Shown here in pieces: positions 1-8,856 of a DNA stretch of 64,000 nucleotides. The notes below the pieces were generated by a model, which saw nothing but the letters and a program-made list of their open reading frames with translations, searched no databases and was not told the DNA's origin. A program made the position numbers and the translations under genes. This stretch comes from Rhodocytophaga rosea. GTDB lineage: Bacteria > Bacteroidota > Bacteroidia > Cytophagales > 172606-1. Within the stretch, counting starts at the first letter, position 1, and every line of letters begins with the position of its first letter. The stretch spans positions 8,036,501-8,100,500 of the forward strand of contig NZ_CP048222.1 in assembly GCF_010119975.1 (NCBI RefSeq), written 5' to 3'.

Positions 1-787
1 TAATCTGGCAGATGGGTCCTAAGCCGTGGGTAGGATACAGGTTTCCATTTCTGAAATTTTCTTTCAGGCGCCACATGTCATAGTAGCTTTCCTTTTTAAA
101 ATTGGGTTCCAGCAGATCATGGATATATGCACCTTCTCCGTGAATCACTTCTCCAAAAAATCCCTGCCTAACCATATTCAGGGTAAGCAGTTCAAAGAAG
201 TCGTAACAGCAGTTCTCCAGCATCATACAATGCTTTTTGGTGCGCTCAGATACCTCCACCAGTTGCCAGCATTCTTCCAGCGTTTTGGCAGCCGGAACTT
301 CAGTAGCCACATGTTTGCCTTGCTCCATGGCATATACAGCCATGGGGGTATGCAAAGCCCAGGGTGTAGCAATATATACCAGGTCAATATCTTTACTTTC
401 ACAGAGCTTTTTCCACTCGTTCTCATTGCCGGAATAGGTAGTAGGTTTGTGTGCGGTTTTTTCCAGAATTTTCTGCGCATTTGTCACTCTCTCTGGCCGC
501 AGATCACATAAAGCTTTAATATCTACCCCTTCAATATGGCTCATGCGTTCTACAGCCCCAGGCCCCCGGTTTCCTAAACCGATAAAACCAATCCGAACCG
601 TTTCCAGGGCAGGAGCCGCATACCCAGACATGTTAAACTGCTGTTTATAGGTGGATTTGGTATCCTGTGCCTGATTCTTATTCTGATCGTTGGCATTCGC
701 CGTATCGCTCTTGCTGGCACAGCCTGCCATCATACTGGCGGTAACCAGGCCAGTCACTTTTAAAAAATCTCTGCGGTTATTTTTCAT
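1..787 (-). CDS. GH109-like Gfo/Idh/MocA family protein (partial, runs off left edge)
   Basis: The reading frame starts at the ATG at 785-787 and is open to base 1, so about 262 N-terminal residues are present and the C-terminus is missing. The start MKNNRRDFLKVTG is a Tat-type signal, followed by a lipobox-like MMAGC at about residues 20-24. A Rossmann motif (IGFIGLGNRG) and an EVPAA segment follow, where ordinary family members have EKP. ENCCYD and NLYPTHGLGP resemble GH109 alpha-N-acetylgalactosaminidases, which use tightly bound NAD. The predicted role is exported or lipid-anchored removal of terminal GalNAc, fitting the neighbouring amino-sugar genes. GH109 membership is inferred from motifs; a plain oxidoreductase is the alternative. 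Confidence 0.8.
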   Translation of the reverse strand, partial: MKNNRRDFLKVTGLVTASMMAGCASKSDTANANDQNKNQAQDTKSTYKQQFNMSGYAAPALETVRIGFIGLGNRGPGAVERMSHIEGVDIKALCDLRPERVTNAQKILEKTAHKPTTYSGNENEWKKLCESKDIDLVYIATPWALHTPMAVYAMEQGKHVATEVPAAKTLEECWQLVEVSERTKKHCMMLENCCYDFFELLTLNMVRQGFFGEVIHGEGAYIHDLLEPNFKKESYYDMWRLKENFRNGNLYPTHGLGPICQI

Positions 788-1060
788 CTCTTTGGGTTTA
801 GATATAGCGTATTTGTTCAAATTATACCATGAATGAGTACTCTTACAGGAACACTGTATATATTCGGTCATAATCTATACATTAATCATCCAAATTTCAA
901 TGAGATGGACTAAAAATTAAGGAAATTGAGTGTTAAATGCGCTGGCCTGATGGCATATTTGCTGATACTGCCTATTACGCAGACGCTGATTTTACAGTAG
1001 ATGGTAGATAAATGGCTTTTTATCGCACTATTTTCAAACATAACCGATATGCTTTCTCAA

Positions 1061-2452
1061 ATGAAAATAATGCTGTTTGCTATTGTAATGGTATCCTTGT
1101 TGTTTCCGCTTGTTACCCAGGCGCAAACAGCATTCCCTCTCAAACTCAGCGAAAATAAACGATACCTTGTTGACCAGAATAACAAGCCCTTTTTGATCAA
1201 AGAATTTTCAGCCTGGGGATTGATACAGGCACTCTCAGAAAAAGACGAAGCCGCTTTTTTAGATAGTCTCAGGCAAAAGGGATTCAATACGGTAATGACT
1301 TCTATCCTCAGCAATGCACCTTCCCAGATGGGAGGAAATCCGCCGTATTGGCAAGGTATATCGCCGCTGCTTGTAAAATGGGATTTTTCTACACCCAACG
1401 AAACTTATTTTGGGCATGTAGACCGGTTTTTAAAAATGGCCGAACAAAAAGGCTTTTTTGTGATGGCTTTGCCGGTGTATCTAGGATATCCGGGAGATCC
1501 TTCGCAGGGTTGGTGGGATGAAATGAAAAGCGAGCATAACGATACCCTGAAAATGCGGAAGTATGGGGAATTCATAGGAAAACGCTATAAGAACACGAAA
1601 AATATCATGTGGATAGCTGGTGGTGACAATAATGCGGAAGGTGAAACTTTTGCGTATGAAAATAACATGATTCAGGGCGTGAGAACATATGATACGGAAC
1701 ATCTATGGTCCGGGCATTTTGATATGAATAAGGGTATAATCTGGTCAACGGATCATCCCAGATTTGGTAATATGATGGATATTGACGGATTATATGTGTG
1801 GACAGAATCCATTCTGATGGAAAGAGGTCCACAGTATAAAACCGAACTAGCCCAGTATAACAAAGGGAAAATGATCATTCAACTCGACCAGAGTTACGAA
1901 CATGATGTGCCCCACTATGCCGACAATGAAAATTACCAGTGGATCAGGCGGAAAATGTATGAGGGATTATTAAATGGGTGTAAAGGAACTTCTTTCAGTT
2001 CGGGGGAGATTGGGAACAGCAGCTATTATTTTAAAAACTGGAAGCCCTTGATGAGCACTACCGGAATGAAGCAGGTATTATCCTGTTTCCGGTTATTTGA
2101 ATCCAGAGCCTGGGAAAAATTAGTACCCGATCAGAGTAATGACATTGTTTTATCCGGCAGAGGTACGTTTGGCGAACTGGATTATGTATGTGCCGCCAAA
2201 GCCTCCGACAATAGCACATACATCATGTATATTCCGAAAGGAAACCGCACCATTTATCTGAATATGCAGAAAATGACCGGCAAACCTATGCGTATGCACT
2301 GGTTCAATCCACATACCGGAACAGCCCTCCGGATCGGTGTGGCTGATATACGGGAAAAATTTGGCATTACGCCTCCTTCAGAAGAAGATTGGGTAATTGT
2401 TTTTGATGATAATGATTTAAAATTACCAGAACCAGGATTGCTTACAAGATAG
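1061..2452 (+). CDS. DUF4038 (GH140-like) secreted glycoside hydrolase-type protein
   Basis: Upstream in-frame ATGs lie at 1001 and 1049, but the one at 1061 gives a clean signal peptide (MKIMLFAIVMVSLLFPLVTQAQ), so it is preferred. The mature protein begins with the LSENKRYLVDQNNKPFLI strand typical of DUF4038, then a TIM-barrel-like body with WIAGGDNNAEG, and a C-terminal beta domain with HWFNPHTGTALR like the putative collagen-binding domain. GH140 apiosidases act on rhamnogalacturonan II. The second paralogue, at 45903, has DGEPIYE at the likely catalytic Glu; here the matching segment reads QLDQSYEHD, so that Glu is not obviously conserved and the activity may differ. Transcribed divergently from the GH109-like gene. 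Confidence 0.8.
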   Translation: MKIMLFAIVMVSLLFPLVTQAQTAFPLKLSENKRYLVDQNNKPFLIKEFSAWGLIQALSEKDEAAFLDSLRQKGFNTVMTSILSNAPSQMGGNPPYWQGISPLLVKWDFSTPNETYFGHVDRFLKMAEQKGFFVMALPVYLGYPGDPSQGWWDEMKSEHNDTLKMRKYGEFIGKRYKNTKNIMWIAGGDNNAEGETFAYENNMIQGVRTYDTEHLWSGHFDMNKGIIWSTDHPRFGNMMDIDGLYVWTESILMERGPQYKTELAQYNKGKMIIQLDQSYEHDVPHYADNENYQWIRRKMYEGLLNGCKGTSFSSGEIGNSSYYFKNWKPLMSTTGMKQVLSCFRLFESRAWEKLVPDQSNDIVLSGRGTFGELDYVCAAKASDNSTYIMYIPKGNRTIYLNMQKMTGKPMRMHWFNPHTGTALRIGVADIREKFGITPPSEEDWVIVFDDNDLKLPEPGLLTR

Positions 2453-2582
2453 TAGCAAGCATTCTTCAGTGTTATTTAACAGTCGATTTGTTAATACTAT
2501 ATATCTCGTTATGAGCAGTAAGAGTGGTTTTTACTGCAATTTTATTCTTAATTTTTATGACTATAGTAAAAAGATAAAATCA

Positions 2583-2978
2583 ATGAAAGTTTTTACATTA
2601 TTAGCAAAGTTGATAGTGATTTTATTTCCTCTCTTTATATTGTACCTGTCCTACTTTCGTGATGAAGAAGGAATTTATGAAGATTATCATATTTTTAGGG
2701 AAGTACTTGAATCTGATAATGAGAATTTGAAAATACTTTATAGAGAAAGTATATATACATATCAACCTATTTTTTATTCAATTACTATTGCTATTTGCAT
2801 CTTATATATTGTGAATTTTTTAGGTCAGTATTTCAATGTTTTAAGTGAAAATCAATGGATAAAATATTGGTGTTTAATTCTTATTATTTTATTCCTCATA
2901 TTAGAATTACCTATATATAAATGTTATGCAGGAATTGGACATTCTTTTTGGGTTAAAGAACATTCAGCAATGCATTAA
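2583..2978 (+). CDS. AT-rich membrane protein of unknown function
   Basis: I do not recognise this protein. An open frame extends upstream to 2469, but the ATG at 2583 (MKVFTLLAKLIVILFP) begins directly with a membrane segment and is the better start. Three hydrophobic stretches are visible, at about residues 5-22, 60-80 and 95-112, separated by an acidic loop (RDEEGIYEDYHIF). Base composition is far more AT-rich than the flanking sugar genes, which suggests a recently acquired or fast-evolving gene. It lies between a DUF4038 gene and the convergent nagA and has no visible operon partner. Confidence 0.5.
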   Translation: MKVFTLLAKLIVILFPLFILYLSYFRDEEGIYEDYHIFREVLESDNENLKILYRESIYTYQPIFYSITIAICILYIVNFLGQYFNVLSENQWIKYWCLILIILFLILELPIYKCYAGIGHSFWVKEHSAMH

Positions 2979-3069
2979 GCTTTGAATATCAATATCTGCA
3001 ATCTGTTAATATTAGATTTCTATTTTATTGCCTCAACGCAGCCATTAGGATACAGTTGCAGTTGATTAC

Positions 3070-4269
3070 TTACACTGCAGCCAATTCTCTACTATACACA
3101 ATATTCCCATTCACGATGGTAGTATCAATAGTAATCTGATCGTCAAAAATAACTATGTCTGCATCTTTACCGGGTAGGAGGGAGCCTTTGTTTTTCTCAA
3201 CACCCATAATTCTGGCGGGCGTGGAAGTGATCATCTGAATAGCTTCAGGCAAAGGAACACCAGCCAGGTTTATCATATTTCGAACTAGTCTGTCTGCGGT
3301 GGCAACACTACCAGCAAAGGAAGTCCGGTCGGGGAGTTTCGCTACACCATCTTCCACAATTACTTTTAAGCCATTTTTCAGCGGACCCAGAATACTATCT
3401 CCGGGAGGCATTCCGGCAGCCCGCATGGCATCAGTGATTAAAGCAGTCCGGCCAGGACCTTTGATTTTATAAACTAGTTTGAGTAAAGGCGCAGGCAAAT
3501 GAACCCCATCCGCAATGATCTCTACGTCCATTTCATCAATCAGAAAAGCGGCTTCTACGGTTCCGGCATAGCGGAAAGCATTCCGTCTGGTGACCCCATT
3601 CATGGCCGAATACAGATGCGTAGCCAAACTATATCCATTTTCAAAGGCTTCCAATACGTCTTCATAAATGGCATCTGTATGGGCAACAGCAGCCAATATT
3701 CCTTTGGAGCGGATGTATTTCCCAAATTCGATGGCTCCCGGGAGTTCGGGGGCAGCACTCCAGCGCAAAATGGAAGACGATCTGGCCAGTACATCTTTGT
3801 ATTCGTTGGGATCAGGATTGCGGATATACCTGGGGTCTTGGGCACCCCGTTGATTGAGGGCGAAATAAGGTCCTTCCAGGTGCATTCCTAATAATTTTGC
3901 GCCTTTAGAATTTTGCTTTTTGGCTTGCTCGTAAGAGGCTAAGGTCTGGAATAAATCTTCTTTTTCGCTAGTGAGCGTAGTGGGTACCATAGAAGTCGTC
4001 CCGTATTGTGCATGTGTTTCGGCTATTTTCAAAAAAGCATCTGCATTTCCATCCATAAAATCATGTCCACCTCCTCCATGAATATGAATGTCAATAAACC
4101 CAGGAGCAATATATTTTCCGGCGGTATCAATCTCAAGCGCATCAGGCACTTCAATGTTCCCCTCCTTCACTTCTCTGATTTTGCCCTCTGAAACAACTAT
4201 CGTTCCATTTGCAATGATCCGGTAAGGCGTAATAATTTTTCCGTTAAATATTTTTAGGATTGAGTGCAT
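3070..4269 (-). CDS. nagA: N-acetylglucosamine-6-phosphate deacetylase
   Basis: Hydrolyses GlcNAc-6-phosphate to glucosamine-6-phosphate and acetate in the cytoplasm. The 399-residue length is normal. Family motifs seen are the metal-binding HIHGGGGHDFMDG near residue 62, GMHLEGPYF near 128, VAHTDA and ATHLYSAMNG in the middle, and LITDAMRAAGMPPG near 280. The C-terminus has the usual GKDADIVIFD strand. It lies 12 bp downstream of a NagP-type permease on the same strand, so the two probably form an operon that imports GlcNAc and deacetylates it after phosphorylation. No nagB or GlcNAc kinase is evident beside them; the PfkB kinase at 11334 is a possible but unproven partner. Confidence 0.95.
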   Translation of the reverse strand: MHSILKIFNGKIITPYRIIANGTIVVSEGKIREVKEGNIEVPDALEIDTAGKYIAPGFIDIHIHGGGGHDFMDGNADAFLKIAETHAQYGTTSMVPTTLTSEKEDLFQTLASYEQAKKQNSKGAKLLGMHLEGPYFALNQRGAQDPRYIRNPDPNEYKDVLARSSSILRWSAAPELPGAIEFGKYIRSKGILAAVAHTDAIYEDVLEAFENGYSLATHLYSAMNGVTRRNAFRYAGTVEAAFLIDEMDVEIIADGVHLPAPLLKLVYKIKGPGRTALITDAMRAAGMPPGDSILGPLKNGLKVIVEDGVAKLPDRTSFAGSVATADRLVRNMINLAGVPLPEAIQMITSTPARIMGVEKNKGSLLPGKDADIVIFDDQITIDTTIVNGNIVYSRELAAV

Positions 4270-4281
4270 AGTACTGGCTGG

Positions 4282-5616
4282 TTATAGGTTATTTTCAAAA
4301 GACCACCTTCTTACTTTGTGTCCGTAAAAGGCATAATACATCAGGTACAGATAACAAGGGAATAGTACCCAGTAAGCTGTCCGGACATTGTACAGATCGG
4401 CGAAATACCCATAGAAAAGCGGCATAATTGCATTTCCGCATAATCCCATAATCAGAATAGAGGCACCAAGTTTAGTAAAACGTCCCAGGCTATCTAATGC
4501 CAAAGGCCATATACCAGCCCAGACAAGGGAATTGGGTAAACCTAAGAGTACTACAAACCAGATGGAAATGTCAGTGGTATGACCTAAAAATGTAATTGAA
4601 CCGCTGGCGAAAATAATAAGTAATGTAAATAAGCTTCCCAACAGCGCACAGATCCGGAATACATTCACCTGCCGGATGTATCTGGGAATAGTGATGATAC
4701 CCAGAATATAGCCGCAAATGGTGACTAATAGTGTATAAGAGGGAAATACTTTGGCTTCCAGCAGATCAATTCCCATGGAGTTAGCATAGCCAATGACTGT
4801 ATCAATGGCAATAACCTGGGTTCCTACGTGTAAAAAAATGGCAATGGCCCCTAGTATCAGGTGTGGAAACTCGAAAATGCTTTTCTTGCCAGCATTGTTA
4901 GCAGCCAGGCTTGAATCTTCCTGTTCGGTATTAATTTCGGGTAAGGGAGAATAAAAAACCATTAAACCCAATATAAATAACACACTACCTACGGTGGCAT
5001 AAGGCACAATCACCCGTCGGATCAGTTCATCCAGGGCAGCGTTTCTTTCCAGGTCGTTCATGGTAGCCAGTTGCTTGAAAAGATCTGTATCGGTTGGCCG
5101 GAGAATGACAGCCGCAAACAGGAGGGGAGCCAGAATACCAGCGGCTTTATTGCAAATACCCATGATACTGATGCGCTGGGCCGCCCGTTCTTTGGGGCCA
5201 AGAATCGTGATATAGGGATTGGCGGCAGTTTGCAGAATGGCTAACCCTATGCCAATAGTAAATAATCCTAGCAGAAACACTTCGTAAGTACGGGTATAGG
5301 CAGCTGGTACAAATATAAAAGCCCCCGTGGCCATCGCCCAGAAGCCAAACATCATCCCTTTTTTGAACCCCACTGCCTTTAGCAGATAGGATGCCGGTAC
5401 CGACATAATGAAGTAAGATATGTAAAAGGCAAAAGCAACCAGATAGGATTGAAAGCTGGTGAGTTCGCAGGCAATCTTGAAATAAGGAATCAGAATGGCA
5501 TTTACCCAGGATACAAAGCCGAAAATAAAAAACAATACGCCTATAATGAGAATGGAAATAATGGTATCTCGTCGGCTTAGGGATTGTACATCTACTACGG
5601 CGGCTTGTGAAGTCAT
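4282..5616 (-). CDS. nagP: Sugar MFS transporter, FucP/GluP/NagP family
   Basis: A 444-residue permease with about 12 hydrophobic segments. The N-terminal GVLFFIFGFVSWVNAILIPY and LVAFAFYISYFIMSVPASY, and the mid-protein GLAILQTAANPYITILGP, are hallmarks of the FHS (L-fucose:H+ symporter) family, which in Bacteroidota includes glucose/galactose and GlcNAc carriers. Adjacency to nagA, with 12 bp between the genes and the permease transcribed first, makes GlcNAc the likely substrate. The symbol is therefore inferred from context. The family is certain; the substrate is not. Confidence 0.88.
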   Translation of the reverse strand: MTSQAAVVDVQSLSRRDTIISILIIGVLFFIFGFVSWVNAILIPYFKIACELTSFQSYLVAFAFYISYFIMSVPASYLLKAVGFKKGMMFGFWAMATGAFIFVPAAYTRTYEVFLLGLFTIGIGLAILQTAANPYITILGPKERAAQRISIMGICNKAAGILAPLLFAAVILRPTDTDLFKQLATMNDLERNAALDELIRRVIVPYATVGSVLFILGLMVFYSPLPEINTEQEDSSLAANNAGKKSIFEFPHLILGAIAIFLHVGTQVIAIDTVIGYANSMGIDLLEAKVFPSYTLLVTICGYILGIITIPRYIRQVNVFRICALLGSLFTLLIIFASGSITFLGHTTDISIWFVVLLGLPNSLVWAGIWPLALDSLGRFTKLGASILIMGLCGNAIMPLFYGYFADLYNVRTAYWVLFPCYLYLMYYAFYGHKVRRWSFENNL

Positions 5617-5877
5617 GAGGGTAAGGTGGAGGCTAAGTTAATTGGTCACTCGGTTAAATCTGATATTGTGCGCAGAGGCATTTCTCCTCCTGGGCCGGAG
5701 AGGCCCTGCTTTTACATCCGCCACACTATACAACCCGCACAAGGCCAGTGCTGACCCAAAGGTTATATAAGGTGGCTTCTGCAAAAGCTGTTATTGATTC
5801 TTTATTTCTTATCAATGATGAAAAAATTTACTTCTTTCTTCAACATTCCTTGTTCGATATTCAAGATTCCACCTATC

Positions 5878-7230
5878 CTAAACGGTTGGTTCCCAGCCCA
5901 GATGATATTCGCGTTTCCAGTATTGCATCGCTTCAGGGTTATTCTGGATATGGCCGTTGGTTGGATCGATGTGTAAAGTACTACCGGAACGCAAGGCAAT
6001 ATTGCCCAGCTGGCAAAGCAGCGTACTCTGGTGACCTCCCACAATCTCGGCATTTAAAGCAGTTCCTTTGCTGATGCCTTCAAAAAAGTTCTGAATATGA
6101 ATGGCATCCAGCTGCTGGGAAGGGTCCATTTTGTCGCGGGCATTAATGGTAATGTCGTTTTTTACCTCCTTCACCAGCTTATTTTCCAGGTCATAGATTT
6201 TATATGAGTTACCACTTTCAATCAGCAGGGAACCGTTTTCGCCATAGAACATAACCCCTACACTCGTACCTTCCACGGTTCGGCCATTGCAGCTTCTGCC
6301 TTCCCAGCTCATAGCGGTATTATTGGCAAATTCTAAATTAATAACCTGTGTATCCGGGGTCTGCCAGTCATCCTGATAGCGGTAACGCCCGCCTGAAGAA
6401 GTTACCTTGGTTGGATATTCCACACCCAGGCCCCAGCGCATCAGATCGAGCATATGGGTGCCATTATTGAGGGCTTCCCCGGTACCCCAGTTCCAGAACC
6501 AGTGCCAGTTATAATGGATCACATTGTCTTTATAAGGCATCCTGGGAGCCGGACCCTGCCATAGTTCATAATCCAGCCAGGAAGGTACAGCTGTTTCTTT
6601 ACCCACGCCAATGGAAGCCCGGTTATTGGTGTACCAGCCTTTAGCAAAATATGGACGGCCAATCACTCCATTCTTCAACTCTATAATGGCTGCCACTACA
6701 TTGGGCCAGGAACGGCGCTGGTTGCCCATCTGAATGACATTTTTATACTTACTAGCTATAGCTACCAGCATTTCTCCTTCATTCGGATTGTGGCTGCATG
6801 GTTTTTCCAGGTATACATGTTTTCCGGCTTTAGAGGCAAGAATGGCCGCCGGCGCATGCCAGTGATCCGGAGCGGCCACCACGAGTGCATCCAGGTGTTT
6901 GTCTTCCAGGGCTTTCCGGAAATCAGGCTGGGCTTTTGGCTTTTTCTTTTGAATGGTATCTACATTGGCAATCGCTTTTTCGGCTGCTCTGGAATCGACA
7001 TCTGAGATGTATAATACCTCACAGTTGGACTGGCTGGCAAAGTTATTGGCCAGCGCAAATCCGCGGCTGTTAACACCCATAATGCAAACCCTGATCTTTT
7101 CGTTTGCTTTCAGAATATTGCCATAACTTTTGGCCGTAAAGCCTGGTAAAATGCCTCCAACTGACATAGCGGCGGCACCGGTAATTGTTTTTTTTATAAA
7201 ATCTCTTCTGGAATTGTCTGTGGTTTTCAT
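5878..7230 (-). CDS. Tat-exported Gfo/Idh/MocA family oxidoreductase
   Basis: A 450-residue NAD(P)-dependent sugar dehydrogenase-type protein. It begins MKTTDNSRRDFIKKTITG, a twin-arginine signal, so it is probably folded with its cofactor and exported to the periplasm. The Rossmann start IRVCIMGVNSRGFALA and the EKP motif in VYLEKPCSHNPNEG are clear, with HYNWHWFWNWGTGEALNNG in the substrate-binding half. Many Bacteroidota paralogues of this type sit in glycan-degradation loci, and GH109 shares the fold. It is transcribed toward the nagP-nagA pair, with about 260 bp between. The substrate cannot be read from sequence. Confidence 0.9.
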   Translation of the reverse strand: MKTTDNSRRDFIKKTITGAAAMSVGGILPGFTAKSYGNILKANEKIRVCIMGVNSRGFALANNFASQSNCEVLYISDVDSRAAEKAIANVDTIQKKKPKAQPDFRKALEDKHLDALVVAAPDHWHAPAAILASKAGKHVYLEKPCSHNPNEGEMLVAIASKYKNVIQMGNQRRSWPNVVAAIIELKNGVIGRPYFAKGWYTNNRASIGVGKETAVPSWLDYELWQGPAPRMPYKDNVIHYNWHWFWNWGTGEALNNGTHMLDLMRWGLGVEYPTKVTSSGGRYRYQDDWQTPDTQVINLEFANNTAMSWEGRSCNGRTVEGTSVGVMFYGENGSLLIESGNSYKIYDLENKLVKEVKNDITINARDKMDPSQQLDAIHIQNFFEGISKGTALNAEIVGGHQSTLLCQLGNIALRSGSTLHIDPTNGHIQNNPEAMQYWKREYHLGWEPTV

Positions 7231-7239
7231 GATACTTTA

Positions 7240-7682
7240 TTTTCAATGACCAAAGGAATAATTCCTTCCTGATGGTCTGGGTTTAGGTAATTAATTTCGA
7301 ATTGTGTGCGATGCAAAAACTCTCATGACCTTAGTATTTTCTTGAAGTAGTTTTAGCATTTAAGTCTCATTACTAATTTAGACAAGTTAATTTTTTGTTG
7401 ACTCAGGCCGTCTTTACTTTTATTTTGCTTGCCCAAAATAAAAGTAACAAAACACTCTTGAGCATGCAAATGCGAAGAGAGCCAACACAACCGAGCACGA
7501 GAGTGAGAAGGTTGCCTGCGTAGCAGTTGTGGCAAAATGAAAAATGCTTCCAGGCTCTACCCAACGCGCACCCCGCTTTTCATTTATCCTCCCGCGCATG
7601 GAATATTTATCTATTTTTTTATATCGATACGTTTACATTCTTTTTGTTCTTCAGGTCAAGACCTATTCAACTAACTTACCAA
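7240..7682. repeat. Intergenic region with a probable dispersed repeat unit
   Basis: About 440 bp between two oxidoreductase genes hold no convincing gene. The minus strand translates between 7353 and 7535 as a Cys/His/Arg-rich peptide containing CFVTFILGKQNKS. I remember similar pseudo-translations (VTFILGKQ/VTFILSKQ) recurring as junk ORFs in Bacteroidota genomes, so this is more likely a dispersed non-coding repeat than a protein. An 11-base string at 7555-7565 (ctctacccaac) equals the core of the IS4 element's terminal repeat at 12275-12285. A genome self-search would show whether this block is multicopy. Confidence 0.35.
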
Positions 7683-7710
7683 TGACCAGTGACCAATGAC
7701 TATTGACCAG
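7683..7710. repeat. Heptanucleotide tandem repeat, TGACYNN family (4 units)
   Basis: Four consecutive 7-base units, tgaccag, tgaccaa, tgactat and tgaccag, run without interruption. They end just before the stop codon of the oxidoreductase at 7712. The same degenerate heptad occurs at 52878-52898, 53004-53031 and 58548-58561, always between genes. Confidence 0.8.
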
Positions 7711-7711
7711 C

Positions 7712-8728
7712 TTATCCCCGCTTCTGAAATTTCCGGGCTTTTTCCATCACACTGGCCAGGGTAACTGAGGCTCCATTCTGCCGTTTGCTTTCGTCGGCGG
7801 CTTCCATAAAGGCGAAAATTTCAATCGTTTCCTCCGGACTTACCGGCGCTTTTCCAGTCTGAAAGTATTTGATGATTTCAACCAGCAAGGGTTCATACCC
7901 AGGATAAGGACCTAATACTATATTTCCATTTTTGGTAAATACAGTGCCTCCATACTCATGTTTGCCGGTACGTGTTCCACGGAAAGTGCCTACCCGCCCA
8001 TCCTGCCAGTTGCCTACCACTATATCTGTGTTTTCGGTATGCACCCTTACTACACTATTACAACCCAGGCCCATCACCGTATACAGCGTTTCTACCCCAT
8101 GTACCCCATACCAGAACAGATCTGGATGTGTTTTTTCGAGTGTAGCCGGGCTAAAGGTATCGGCTCCTAATACCTGGCTCTTGTCAATATCCTGCACTCC
8201 TTTGATATAGCGTAAAGATGAAGTCGTAAAAATAGGAACATTATATTTTTTAGCTGCTTCATAAATGGCGATGGTATCGGATAATGAAGCAGCTACCGGT
8301 TTGTCGATAAACATGCGTTTGCCAGCTTTCAGTACTTCCAGGGCTTGTTCCAGGTGCAGGCGGCCATCGTTGGTTTCCAGCAGAATTACATCGGTTTTGC
8401 TCAATAATTCTTTAATCGAACCCACGATTTCTACACCCAGTTTTTTTACTTCTTCGGTGTACCCGGGAATGCGTTTTACACTGGATTCAATGTCTTTGCT
8501 TCCCTGCGGATAGGCGGCTACTACCTTATATCCGCCATAATCGGTACTGGCATCTGGGGCATTGAGTACTTTAGTGAATGCGGTACTATGCGAAGTATCT
8601 AAGCCAATAATCCCTACTCTTTTTCCCTGCTCTGCTTTTGATAAGGCTTGTAATTCTCCGGCCAGGCTTAAGCTTAAGCCGGTGGCGGTGGCTACTTTTA
8701 AAAATGTTCTCCGGTTGTGGTGTTTCAT
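7712..8728 (-). CDS. Tat-exported Gfo/Idh/MocA family oxidoreductase
   Basis: A 338-residue protein beginning MKHHNRRTFLKVATATG, a twin-arginine signal. The Rossmann region is KRVGIIGLDTSHSTAF, a variant without the usual GxGxxG spacing. Residues near 138 give MFIDKPVAAS, the D-K-P form of the EKP cofactor motif. It is shorter than the oxidoreductase at 5878 and clearly a different subfamily. It lies in a run of same-strand Tat-signal genes (5878, 7712, 8857), suggesting a periplasmic sugar-processing locus. Substrate unknown. Confidence 0.87.
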   Translation of the reverse strand: MKHHNRRTFLKVATATGLSLSLAGELQALSKAEQGKRVGIIGLDTSHSTAFTKVLNAPDASTDYGGYKVVAAYPQGSKDIESSVKRIPGYTEEVKKLGVEIVGSIKELLSKTDVILLETNDGRLHLEQALEVLKAGKRMFIDKPVAASLSDTIAIYEAAKKYNVPIFTTSSLRYIKGVQDIDKSQVLGADTFSPATLEKTHPDLFWYGVHGVETLYTVMGLGCNSVVRVHTENTDIVVGNWQDGRVGTFRGTRTGKHEYGGTVFTKNGNIVLGPYPGYEPLLVEIIKYFQTGKAPVSPEETIEIFAFMEAADESKRQNGASVTLASVMEKARKFQKRG

Positions 8729-8856
8729 GTCTGGTTTGTCAGAAGATTAGCTTTAATTAAGGTAGTTAATTTTCAATCTGGTAATAAAAGAAAAAACAGT
8801 AAAATATTCAATACTAATGATTCTGTAGGCATATAAAATTCTAAACAAACGGATCA

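Noticed and set aside
7353-7535. 60-residue minus-strand frame between the oxidoreductase genes
   Set aside because: Composition (Arg/Ser/Cys/His-rich, then VTFILGKQNKS) looks like translated repeat DNA, not a protein; treated as part of a dispersed repeat.
7555-7565. 11-base match to the IS4 terminal repeat (ctctacccaac)
   Set aside because: No transposase remnant, second end or target duplication is seen near it; noted in the repeat entry only.
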